From Anniella stebbinsi (Eukaryota > Chordata > Lepidosauria > Squamata > Anniellidae), in assembly GCA_029215795.1 (NCBI GenBank), contig JARDYH010000005.1, positions 36,462,001 to 36,526,000 on the forward strand: 64,000 nucleotides of DNA, given 5' to 3'. Under the pieces are notes generated by a model. It had not been told where the DNA came from. It searched no databases and was given only the letters and a program-made list of their open reading frames with translations. Below are positions 27,201 through 31,347 of the stretch, piece by piece; within the stretch, counting starts at the first letter, position 1, and every line of letters begins with the position of its first letter. The position numbers and the translations under genes are program-made.

Positions 27201-30200
27201 AAATGTAATAAAGTATTCCCAAAAAAAAAGAAATATAAATGATCTGCCACAATTAATGAATGCGTGACGTATTGTAAGTCTTGTACTGAAGGCCTCTTCA
27301 GTGTTGATCTTTGGCTGTCTCCTCAAGTCTACCTCTTCACGCATGCTTTCCTTGAGTGATGGCCCAGACTAGTAATTATTTTATTGTATTTTATTGTTAT
27401 ACGTTATGCATTATTATTATTATTATTATTAACTATTAGGGTTTGCAAGAAAGCAGTATTTAAATATTGGGCAACTAGGAAAACTTGCCTTAAAAAGTTA
27501 ATTAGCTCTCTCCCCCATTGTTCAGTAGTTTTATATAAAAAACCATGCTTTCACTCAGTGGGGCTGTTCACACAATGCACTAACCCACACGCAGTGGTTG
27601 AGTGTGGATTGTTTTGACCGTGAGTTATTTGTTGAACCGTGGCTTAGCATGTTGTCTGAACACAGCCAGGGTGGCTTGATAACCTTACAGTATGGCTTAT
27701 TTTTCTTGAGCAAGCCACCTTGAGAATTCATGGTTTGTTGTTGGGTTGTTCAGAGTGATTGACAAGCGAATATGTCTGCAATCAGACATGTTAACCCATG
27801 GTTCAACAAGCAACCCATGGTTCAAAACAACCCATACTCAACCACGGAGTGTGGGTTAGTGTGTTGTATGAACAGCCCCAATGACCAGGTTTGCATGACA
27901 TGAGGGTTGTTAATAAGCCACAGTAGCTTGTTAACCACCCCTGTTGGTGCTGGTCATGTGCCAGCTGATTTCCCTAATTACCTTTGCCAAGCATGGGTTG
28001 TCGTGACGTCTGAACCCAACAAGGGTGGGTGGCTGGGGTGGTCAATAAACCACCAAAACCCATGTTCTGTTTTATGGTTACTGGGTGGTTTCTTATCCAC
28101 CTTAGGCAGCCACCCTCACCAGATTCGGATGTCACAACAAGCCATGCCCAGCAAGGGTAATTAGGGAAATCAGCCGGCGTGTAACTAGGACATGCAGGAT
28201 GGTTACCAAAGAACCGTGGTTTATTCTCCTCCCTTGTGTTGTGCAAACCAGCTCAATGTATTTCAAAAAATGTTATGGTTCTGTTTTATGGGATTTTAAG
28301 CATAGACTTTCACGTTAGTATTGCAGTCTGATTTCATTTAAAACTAGATGAATAGCACTGTGTGTGTGTTAATCTGATTACTTTTTTAAATTATCAAATT
28401 GTGTCCACCGAGTTGCTGATCTGTGAGGACCTGCCAGATGCAACCAGATTGGAAGCGAGAGCAAGAGCGCAGAGGAGCTTCTTGTCCCAAGTTGAAGAAT
28501 GTTGTTAATCTTAGCTAGGGGCATTTGGCAGACCAGCAAGGGGAGCGCTGGGGTCGCAAGCAGCACAAATCGAGGACAAGCCTACCTTGAGCGAGTCTAA
28601 CGTCCCACTCACTCACTCTTGCAGAGCTTGGCAGGACGTGCTGCTTTGAGGACTGTGGGGTCAGCTTATGGGTTTAGCTAATGTGGCCTGTAGAATTAAG
28701 TCCCCAAGATAGTCATGAGGGGAGATACTGGGTTTCAACTATGGCTTTCTCTCACCTGCCAAAAGGATAACGCCTGTGAAATAATACATCTGCTGGTTTC
28801 GTTTGCCATTATGGATGCCGCCTTCCAGAGCCAGGGCTATGACCCAAGGTTCCTGAGTCCTCCTTTTTCTCATACTTGGCAGGTCTCCTTTGACGTAATA
28901 AGCCATCAGCTCTCATGCAACATTACGTTTGGACCCAGGAGTCCTGCTGCAGCATTTCTCCCCAAAAACCCTTTCCCAAATTTCAAGGGCATTCCGAGGA
29001 ATGGCAAATTCCACAGCAAAAATGGATGATCGAAAGGACCGAGCCTTTGTGGTGGCCTCGTTAAAATGGGCTGCCACAGAGAAGGGCCAGGTGTCCCTGC
29101 ACCCTTCCTCATGCTCATGGATGTTCTTCTCTCTCCTTTTCCTCCCAGGTACATCAATCACTCCTGCGCTCCCAATTGCGTGGCTGAAGTTGTAACGTTT
29201 GACAAGGAGGACAAGATAATAATCATCTCGAGTCGCCGAATACCCAAGGGAGAGGAGGTGGGGATTGGATTACTCTGGAGTGGGGAAGGGGGAGAGCACG
29301 GCAAGGGTGTTTAGGTGCACAATCCTGGACCGGTCACGTGAATGTGAAGAAAGTGCTTGTAGAGAAATAGGACACTTGAGTCTGTTTGTTTAAAAGAGGG
29401 CTGGGCAACTTGTGGCCCTCCAGATGTTTTGGCCTACAACTCCCATCACAAATGGTTAGGGATCATGAGGTTTCTAGGCCAAAACATCTCCAGGGCCATA
29501 AATCACCCACCCTTGATTTTAGCATGTTCTTCCCCAACGTGCTGCCCTCCTGATCTTTTGGGCCACAATTCCCATCAACCTCAGCCAGCATAGCCAATGA
29601 GCAGGGATGGAAGGGGGTTACAGTCTAAAACATCTAAAAGGCACCGCATTGCGGAAGTCTGATTTAGAATGTTTTATACCTTGCCTTCCTTGCTTCCATC
29701 ATAGGAACTTTGGAAGTTGCCTTAGACTGAGTCAGATCATTGGTTCATCTAGTCCAAGATTGCTGACACTGACTGGCAGCCATGGATCTCCAGGGTTTGA
29801 GGCAGGAACCTTTCTTGGTGCTACCTGGAGATGCTGGGGATGGAACCTGGGGCCTTCTGCATGCAAAGCAGGTGCTCTACCACTGAGCTGGAACCCCTTC
29901 CATCATGGAACTCAAGGTGGGCTTCCCCAAGTGGTTTCTTATCCAGGCCTTGAACAGGCCCAGACCTGCTTAGCTTCAAGCAGGTGGCTGCATCATGTGC
30001 CACCAGACCATGCTTTGGGACTGAAGGAAAACGTCCAAGCTTCTCCAGAGTTGATGGATATAAAGCATTGCTTTTTGGATATTGCCAGTCACCTCCATCC
30101 CAGGCTTTAAAAGAAAAGAATAAAAGGTGGCAAGTCATTTGTATGACTTCACTGTCAGTGCCTATCTGCTACATGCCCTTTCTTTTAAATTTACCTGCCT

Positions 30201-31347
30201 GCTTATTTTGTGAGATGTATGTAACTAGCATGCCTTCCCCATGGTGCTGCAGGCCACCCTGGAGGTGGGGCATCGTGTGGCAACCCTATGAAAGCCTAGC
30301 TTTGTGTGGGTACATTCTTTCGTTTTCTAATCCATACCAGCATCTGAGTGTGGGTTGGGTTGGGTTTCTTTTCCACTGTCTTGTGCATATGCACACAATG
30401 CGAGCAACAAAGGGGACTAGACCATGTTGCAGTGGCATCGCAAGAGTGTATGAGTGCCAGGAATTAGTGTAGCCAAATGAATAGCATGTTAGACTCTGAA
30501 TTCAAATCTCTACCAAAACACTGCTGATAACACTCAGATACGGGCACATCTTTGAATTAGTTCTCTGTCTGTAACATGGTGGCCGAGTACCTCATTGCCA
30601 TGAATGAAAGGCAAACAGACGTTGGCGTGCCTATAGGGGTTATTCAGATGTGTCCTCCTTACCTGTTACCACTCTTTATGTGCAAGAATACCTTTATGTT
30701 TGTGTTGAAGGGAGTCCTGCGAGGATATCCCAGAGTGCTCTTGATCTGCTTTCCTGACTGGACTGGTAGATAGAGGCATCTTGAGAATGGGTTAGCTAGG
30801 CCGTCATTCTTTCATTTTCACATAGAGGGACCCTCGCTCTTCGGTAGTGGCACATACTTGGCATGAAAAGGATCAGTCAGGTACAGTCCCTGGCATCTCC
30901 AGATGAAAGGATCAGGCAGTCGGTGATAGGAAATGGCTCTTTTATGCCAGAAACCCTGGAGAGCCATTGCTGCCAGCCAGAATAGGCAAGATTGGGCAGC
31001 GTCTTCTGTTCCACAGAGGAATATAGAGTTCCGGAATACAAGTATGTTAAAAGAGGAGTCTGTGCTCCTGTTCCTTCCTCACTTCATTGCTACCTTCTTG
31101 GTGGATGCAATAGAGAAGTTGATTTGTATTTAGATTTTGTTCAACTGAAGAACGTGTTGCAGTGAGTACGGTTGTAATAAGAATGGGCAAGGTGGGTGAT
31201 GCAAAATGGGGGGAAAGCCGATCCTCATTCTCGTCTGGTATCCTTCGTCCACAGCTGACGTATGACTACCAGTTTGATTTTGAAGATGATCAGCACAAGA
31301 TCCCGTGCCATTGTGGAGCCTGGAACTGCAGGAAATGGATGAACTAG
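508..31347 (+). CDS. KMT2D: KMT2D (MLL4/MLL2) histone H3K4 methyltransferase, 3' part, 18 exons
   Basis: This is the C-terminal part of the large nuclear H3K4 mono-methyltransferase that marks enhancers as the catalytic subunit of an ASCOM/COMPASS complex with WDR5, RBBP5, ASH2L and UTX. Coding exons are 508-571, 1586-1818, 2403-5432, 6541-6684, 8680-8844, 9234-9390, 11696-11777, 12585-12760, 13215-13342, 15480-15615, 15711-15835, 17000-18146, 19411-19547, 19952-20082, 21511-21796, 22753-22826, 29149-29257 and 31255-31347. Each has AG/GT borders and the phases join without a stop. In order they encode the glutamine-rich region with LxxLL boxes, ePHD, FYRN, FYRC, WIN motif, SET and post-SET. 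The polyQ-rich region and the sequence match to KMT2D distinguish it from KMT2C. The 5' part of the gene lies before the window. The exon count from the 3' end fits human exons 37-54. Confidence 0.97.
572..1585 (+). other. KMT2D intron 37
   Basis: This intron begins GTGAGT and ends CCCCAG. It holds one inverted-repeat element (696-826). The rest shows no recognisable element. An open frame at 1379-1654 starting MSKESLPL runs into the next exon but has no splice or similarity support and is treated as intron. Confidence 0.85.
696..826. repeat. short inverted-repeat (MITE-like) element
   Basis: The arms are inverted copies: the left end has CCCCAACCTGGGACCCTCCA and the right end GAGGTTGGGGAAGCCTGG, with a central GCCATGCTGGCTGAGG hairpin. 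The same family (CCTCCAGATGTTTTGGACTA type, with the hairpin near ACTCCCATCA) recurs many times in this window, so it is a dispersed non-autonomous element rather than a gene feature. Confidence 0.75.
1586..1818 (+). CDS. KMT2D: KMT2D exon 38: coiled-coil segment
   Basis: This 233-bp exon (acceptor CCCCAG, donor GTAAAC) encodes a charged helical segment beginning NEADQRQYEEWLFHTQQ and ending QSKIQKQLDQ, with many Glu, Lys, Gln and Leu as in the coiled coil ahead of the KMT2D glutamine-rich region. It enters in phase 1 and ends in phase 0. The residues are nearly the same as mammalian KMT2D as I know it. Confidence 0.95.
1819..2402 (+). other. KMT2D intron 38
   Basis: A 584-bp intron with donor GTAAAC and acceptor CTGACAG behind a CT-rich tract at about 2384-2398. 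It contains a short ATA run near 2260-2270. I see no gene, RNA or mobile element in it. Confidence 0.85.
2403..5432 (+). CDS. KMT2D: KMT2D exon 39: giant glutamine-rich exon
   Basis: A 3030-bp exon of 1010 codons, phase 0 at both ends (acceptor CTGACAG, donor GTGAGC), with no stop. It starts VRKQQKEHTNLMAEYRNK. Polyglutamine tracts run throughout (longest pure CAG run 3576-3617, 14 codons by eye), with a proline run at about 2682-2713. LxxLL nuclear-receptor boxes are visible as LQALL (about 4513-4530) and LQKLL (about 5305-5320). The 3' quarter is Pro-rich, then has a conserved IKQEPKEE and KREANGDP segment and the block HLLLQKLLRAKNV. This region is disordered and supports transcription-factor contacts and condensates. 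It holds repeat arrays not recalled from mammals (2821-2966 and 3930-4065). Length is close to the mammalian exon, but the Q tract layout differs. Confidence 0.95.
2821..2966 (+). repeat. in-frame coding minisatellite, QQSLMGQ units
   Basis: The 20-mer beginning AGCAAAGCCTCATGGGACA starts at 2821, 2857, 2902 and 2947, at spacings of 36, 45 and 45 bp, all multiples of three. Each unit encodes QQSLMGQ followed by a short variable part and polyQ. A decayed fifth and sixth unit (SLGQTGLMGQ) follow at about 2990-3020. Confidence 0.9.
3930..4065 (+). repeat. in-frame coding repeat, polyQ-NNHLQ units
   Basis: CAG/CAA runs alternate with codons for NNHLQ, NTHLQ and NNHLQ. The pattern suggests expansion by slippage or unequal exchange inside the open frame. 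Confidence 0.85.
5433..6540 (+). other. KMT2D intron 39
   Basis: An 1108-bp intron with donor GTGAGC and acceptor CACTGCAG. It includes a TG dinucleotide repeat at 6187-6213. No other element or gene was recognised. The open frames in it have no support. Confidence 0.85.
6187..6213 (+). repeat. (TG)n microsatellite
   Basis: An uninterrupted TG run of about 13 units in KMT2D intron 39. Confidence 0.9.
6541..6684 (+). CDS. KMT2D: KMT2D exon 40: basic segment
   Basis: A 144-bp exon (acceptor CACTGCAG, donor GTACGC), phase 0/0, encoding DTLAAKKPPPPKPKRSQ and then a Lys/Arg-rich conserved stretch containing SRKKLRKEEGVK and ending MKQLKQ. It matches the KPLTPKPKR-type region of mammalian KMT2D. 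The basic cluster may act in nuclear import, but that is inference. Confidence 0.95.
6685..8679 (+). other. KMT2D intron 40
   Basis: A 1995-bp AT-rich intron (donor GTACGC, acceptor TCCTCAG). It holds one hairpin element at 8213-8338 and a short TG/AG run at about 8167-8192. Otherwise nothing is recognised. Confidence 0.85.
8213..8338. repeat. 126-bp hairpin MITE (GCACAATCCTATGC ends)
   Basis: The terminal arms are inverted copies about 29 bp long: GCACAATCCTATGCATG at the left and CATGCATAGGATTGTG at the right, each continuing into TTTAGACAGAAA or its complement. A second inner hairpin is built on ATTCCCTAG/CTAGGGAAT. Elements with related ends lie at about 57550-57898. Confidence 0.8.
8680..8844 (+). 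CDS. KMT2D: KMT2D exon 41
   Basis: A 165-bp exon, phase 0/0 (donor GTACGT), encoding ELSLLPLMEPVITANFN, an FPPFGSS segment and ending PDYYSQLLTK. It is highly conserved with mammalian KMT2D and has no named domain. Confidence 0.96.
8845..9233 (+). other. KMT2D intron 41
   Basis: A 389-bp intron from GTACGT to CATCTAG. Nothing was recognised inside beyond a possible decayed interspersed repeat around 8885-9080. Confidence 0.8.
9234..9390 (+). CDS. KMT2D: KMT2D exon 42
   Basis: A 157-bp exon (donor GTAAGA) beginning NNLSNPPTPPSSLPPTPP, followed by VQQKLVNGVLSSEEL. It ends one base into an Asp codon that the next exon completes. The Pro-rich start is diagnostic of KMT2C/D and the rest fits KMT2D. 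Confidence 0.95.
9391..11695 (+). other. KMT2D intron 42
   Basis: A 2305-bp intron. A local near-duplication built on GTTAATGAATTATTC occurs at about 9608-9675. The stretch 10545-11420 looks like a decayed interspersed repeat. No gene is visible. Confidence 0.8.
10545..11420. repeat. decayed interspersed repeat (L2/CR1-associated type)
   Basis: The text has the look of a widespread squamate repeat relic: GGAAGGGAATTCCACAAATG, then GTTGCCAACCACC, then TGTTGCCAGGCTCTCTCC and a run about matching a repeat seen again at 60560-61080. No open reading frame remains. The class is inferred from resemblance, so the border positions are rough. Confidence 0.45.
11696..11777 (+). CDS. KMT2D: KMT2D exon 43
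   Basis: An 82-bp exon (acceptor TTGCAG, donor GTAAGG) encoding VPPVEVKSLDLLAALPTP and then PHNQTEDV, ending two bases into an Arg codon. The DLLAALPTPPHNQTEDV block is characteristic of KMT2C/KMT2D. Confidence 0.96.
11778..12584 (+). other. KMT2D intron 43
   Basis: An 807-bp intron. It holds a segment (about 12125-12210) repeated in the next intron (about 12985-13065). No gene was found. Confidence 0.8.
12585..12760 (+). CDS. KMT2D: KMT2D exon 44: acidic serine-rich segment
   Basis: A 176-bp exon (acceptor ACTGCAG, donor GTTTGT) encoding MESDEESDSPDSIVPASS and then PESILGEEMPRFP, finishing SPVIPIIPKASIP. The acidic Ser-Asp run and PASSPESILGEE block are conserved in KMT2D. It enters in phase 2 and leaves in phase 1. 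Confidence 0.96.
12761..13214 (+). other. KMT2D intron 44
   Basis: A 454-bp intron containing an inverted-repeat element at 12841-12962 and the second copy of a duplicated segment (about 12985-13065). Confidence 0.8.
12841..12962. repeat. short inverted-repeat (MITE-like) element
   Basis: Left GCCTTCCAGGTGTTTTGGAC and right GTAGCCCAAAAGATCTGGAG form imperfect inverted arms around a GCCATTGACAATGCTGG hairpin. It is the same family as 696-826. Confidence 0.7.
13215..13342 (+). CDS. KMT2D: KMT2D exon 45
   Basis: A 128-bp exon (acceptor TCTCAG, donor GTATGG) encoding FPDVKPYGALEQVGKG and ending GSEVSVMLTVSAAAAK, phase 0 at the end. It matches the KPYGAL...SEVSVMLTVSAAAAK block of mammalian KMT2D. 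Confidence 0.96.
14090..14480 (+). mobile_element. L2/CR1-group LINE, 3' end fragment
   Basis: The sequence matches, with many changes, the last part of the longer LINE at 54036-56215: CTACTCCGAGGGAGGCTC, GCAACAAGGAAGAAGGCCTT, TATGGAATGATCTCTG and TTTTCAACGCCAGGTCAAAA are all counterparts of that element's C-terminal coding end. It is 5' truncated and non-coding. Confidence 0.75.
14480..15345 (+). mobile_element. R4/Dong-like LINE fragment, 3' part (degenerate)
   Basis: Broken plus-strand frames contain the motif series NTYAIPILAYSFGIIH, then TKHHMLHPNSCIERI, GGRGLLDI and a zinc-knuckle-like CRKCHQ followed by TIDHITGGCKILAG. This order is what I know from the C-terminal end of R4/Dong-clade non-LTR retrotransposons. 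Stops interrupt it (for example in the IIH*SH region and after CHQFQ). Clade assignment is by motif memory only. Confidence 0.6.
15480..15615 (+). CDS. KMT2D: KMT2D exon 46
   Basis: A 136-bp exon (acceptor CCTCAG, donor GTGAGT) encoding NLNGVMVAVAELLSMKIP and then SSYEVLFPDNP, leaving in phase 1. It is strongly conserved with mammalian KMT2D. Confidence 0.96.
15711..15835 (+). CDS. KMT2D: KMT2D exon 47
   Basis: A 125-bp exon (acceptor CCCTCAG, donor GTGGAA) encoding GPEWLKQFDAMLPGYSLK and ending LDILTLLKQ. The WLKQFDA.LPGY block is a KMT2C/D landmark upstream of the ePHD. The preceding intron (15616-15710) is only 95 bp. Confidence 0.96.
15836..16999 (+). other. KMT2D intron 47
   Basis: An 1164-bp intron with one probable inverted-ended repeat (about 15948-16305: GGGTGGGAAATC at the left and GGTTTCCCACCCC at the right). 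No gene was recognised; the long minus-strand frame crossing 16727-18094 is a shadow of exon 48. Confidence 0.75.
15948..16305. repeat. probable non-autonomous DNA element with inverted ends
   Basis: The ends AAGGGTGGGAAATC and GTTTCCCACCCCTGCCTT are inverted relative to each other, similar to ends of elements at 36757-36872 and 60140-60270. The interior is not similar to any family I can name. Confidence 0.5.
17000..18146 (+). CDS. KMT2D: KMT2D exon 48: ePHD, FYRN and start of FYRC
   Basis: A 1147-bp exon (acceptor TCCCAG, donor GTAAAG), phase 0 in and 1 out. After a proline-rich start (residues about 30-95 of the exon) comes KKWKGVRWKRLRFLITIQK. An extended PHD finger runs from CCFCHEEGDG (exon residue 153) to MLCPLHK (about residue 258), with Cys/His ligands in place: WVHLNCALWS, CSLCQKTGA, YHFACAIRAKC. 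FYRN follows with FRRVYIERDEVKQIASII and MFRVGGLVFHAIGQLLP. FYRC starts at ALYPVGYEATRIYWSL and continues into exon 49. The ePHD reads histone H4 and the FYR domains help hold the C-terminal complex. Codon use is GC-rich here compared with the flanking introns. Confidence 0.98.
18147..19410 (+). other. KMT2D intron 48
   Basis: A 1264-bp intron from GTAAAG to GCTACAG. I see no mobile element or gene with confidence. Confidence 0.8.
19411..19547 (+). CDS. KMT2D: KMT2D exon 49: FYRC continued
   Basis: A 137-bp exon encoding VWNRIIEPVAMMRKEADM, LRLFPEYLKGEELFGLT and VHAVLRIAES (donor GTATGT). It completes the FYRC domain begun in exon 48 and is near identical to mammalian KMT2D. Confidence 0.98.
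19548..19951 (+). other. KMT2D intron 49
   Basis: A 404-bp intron with nothing recognised. Confidence 0.85.
19952..20082 (+). CDS. KMT2D: KMT2D exon 50: WIN (WDR5-binding) motif
   Basis: A 131-bp exon encoding LPGVESCQNYLFRYGRHP, ELPLMINPTGCARSEPK and ILTHYKR. GCARSEP is the WDR5-interaction (WIN) motif with its central Arg, which docks the enzyme on WDR5. Donor is GTGAGC, leaving in phase 2. Confidence 0.98.
20197..20456 (+). mobile_element. tRNA-Ala-derived SINE
   Basis: The head folds like a tRNA gene: an A box TAGCTCAGCGGTAGAGC (20209-20225), an anticodon region and a B box AGTTCGATCCC (20252-20262), with GATCCCCGGCATCTCC finishing the acceptor side as in tRNA-Ala(TGC). The body goes on with AAAGACCTCTTTCTGCCTGA and ends at AAGGCAGCTTTTTATG, as in other copies here (29703-29892, 30871-31000, 51136-51445). 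The anticodon-stem mutations and the long body rule out a working tRNA. Confidence 0.85.
20294..20341 (+). repeat. (GGT)n microsatellite inside the SINE
   Basis: About 16 GGT units interrupt the SINE body between the tRNA head and its 3' part. Other copies in this window lack it. Confidence 0.9.
21511..21796 (+). CDS. KMT2D: KMT2D exon 51: start of SET domain
   Basis: A 286-bp exon (acceptor CTTTCAAAG, donor GTAGGG), phase 2 in, 0 out. It encodes PHTLNSTSMSKAYQSTF, GETNTPYSKQFVHSKSS, then the SET N-terminal half: VYLARSRIQGLGLYAAKD, HTMVIEYIGTIIRNEVA and REKIYEEQ. The GLGLYAAKD loop and EYIG strand form part of the S-adenosylmethionine pocket. Confidence 0.98.
21797..22752 (+). other. KMT2D intron 51
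   Basis: A 956-bp intron. Just after the donor lies a short near-duplication (CTTGGGATGGGGA at about 21831 and 21891). A C homopolymer lies at about 22256-22272. No gene. Confidence 0.8.
22753..22826 (+). CDS. KMT2D: KMT2D exon 52: SET domain, middle
   Basis: A 74-bp exon encoding NRGIYMFRINNEHVIDAT and LTGGPAR, leaving in phase 2 at GTGAGT. It supplies the central SET strands including the YMFRI..EHVIDAT substrate-side segment. Confidence 0.98.
23392..23405 (+). repeat. L1 target-site duplication, left copy
   Basis: AGAAATATAAATGA here equals 27229-27242 on the other side of the L1. Confidence 0.85.
23406..27228 (+). mobile_element. 5'-truncated L1-type LINE, degenerate ORF2
   Basis: A 3.8-kb non-LTR element lying in the sense direction of KMT2D. 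Open pieces at 23406-23996 (endonuclease end: IYSPNTNQLNFL, GDVNWNLQ), 24410-24844 (PGEDGFTGEFYK, ESYRPISLLNVDYK), 24829-25614 (reverse transcriptase: DLYKAFDTVNP, RQGCPLSPILF, LYADDIIL) and 25618-26637 plus 26732-27034 (C-terminal end). The YADD box and the RQGCPLSP motif mark the L1 clade. Frame breaks occur near 24000-24400, at about 24835, at 25612-25617 and at 26637, so it is not active. A 14-bp duplication flanks it and the 3' end is A-rich with AATAAA-like TAATAAAG at about 27207. Confidence 0.9.
27229..27242 (+). repeat. L1 target-site duplication, right copy
   Basis: AGAAATATAAATGA directly follows the A-rich tail and matches 23392-23405. Confidence 0.85.
27560..27879. repeat. inverted-repeat MITE (GGGCTGTTCACACAA ends)
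   Basis: The left end GGGCTGTTCACACAATGCAC is the inverse of the right end GTGTGTTGTATGAACAGCCC with a few differences, and the next bases (TAACCCACAC / GTGTGGGTTA) also pair. Inside, GGTTCAACAAGCAACCCATG-type blocks echo the arms. Confidence 0.8.
27893..28253. repeat. inverted-repeat MITE (GGTTTGCATGACA ends)
   Basis: Long imperfect inverted arms: GCTGATTTCCCTAATTACC at about 27963 pairs with GGTAATTAGGGAAATCAGC at about 28156, and GGTTGTCGTGACGTCTGAAC pairs with GATTCGGATGTCACAACAAG. The ends GGTTTGCATGACA and TGTGTTGTGCAAACC are also inverted copies. Confidence 0.8.
29149..29257 (+). CDS. KMT2D: KMT2D exon 53: SET domain NHSCAPNC motif
   Basis: A 109-bp exon (acceptor CTCCCAG, donor GTGGGG) encoding YINHSCAPNCVAEVVTFD, KEDKIIIISSRRIPKG and EE. 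NHSCAPNC is the cofactor-binding and pseudoknot motif of SET methyltransferases. It joins in phase to exons 52 and 54. Confidence 0.98.
29400..29512. repeat. short inverted-repeat (MITE-like) element
   Basis: GGCCCTCCAGATGTTTTGGC and, inverted, GCCAAAACATCTCCAGGGCC flank an ACTCCCATCA stretch. It is the same family as 696-826. Confidence 0.75.
29525..29637. repeat. short inverted-repeat element, second copy
   Basis: TTCCCCAACGTGCTGCCCTC, then TTCCCATCAACCTCAGCCAG, then the hairpin side AGCCAATGAGCAGGGATG and an end like CAGTCTAAAACATCTAAAAG. It is a decayed copy next to the previous element. Confidence 0.65.
29703..29892 (-). mobile_element. tRNA-Ala-derived SINE, reverse copy
   Basis: On the minus strand it reads CCAGCTCAGTGGTAGAGC (A box), GCTTTGCATGCAGAAGG, then GGTTCCATCCCCAGCATC (B box) and a body ending CCTTATACTGAGT-like near 29730. 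The plus-strand text shows these inverted. Confidence 0.8.
30871..31000 (+). mobile_element. SINE fragment, tRNA head missing
   Basis: GGTACAGTCCCTGGCATCTCC followed by AAACCCTGGAGAGCCATTGC and GCCAGCCAGAATAGGCAAGA matches the body of the SINE family above; the A box is lost. Confidence 0.7.
31255..31347 (+). CDS. KMT2D: KMT2D exon 54: SET end and post-SET, stop
   Basis: A 93-bp last coding exon encoding LTYDYQFDFEDDQHKIPC, then HCGAWNCRKWMN and TAG at 31345-31347. YDY holds the catalytic Tyr region. The post-SET CxCxxxxC pattern (CHCGAWNC) binds zinc with the SET Cys. Confidence 0.99.
   Translation: MTYDYQFDFEDDQHKIPCHCGAWNCRKWMN

Larger units (their letters stand above)
22827..29148 (+). 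other. KMT2D intron 52 (6.3 kb) splitting the SET domain
   Basis: A large intron from GTGAGT to CTCCCAG. It contains a 5'-truncated L1 (23406-27228), two inverted-repeat elements (27560-27879 and 27893-28253) and otherwise unrecognised sequence (22827-23391 and 28254-29148). The long plus-strand frames belong to the L1. Confidence 0.9.
29258..31254 (+). other. KMT2D intron 53
   Basis: A 1997-bp intron with two short inverted-repeat elements (29400-29512, 29525-29637), a minus-strand tRNA-derived SINE (29703-29892) and a plus-strand SINE fragment (30871-31000). No gene is seen. Confidence 0.85.
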
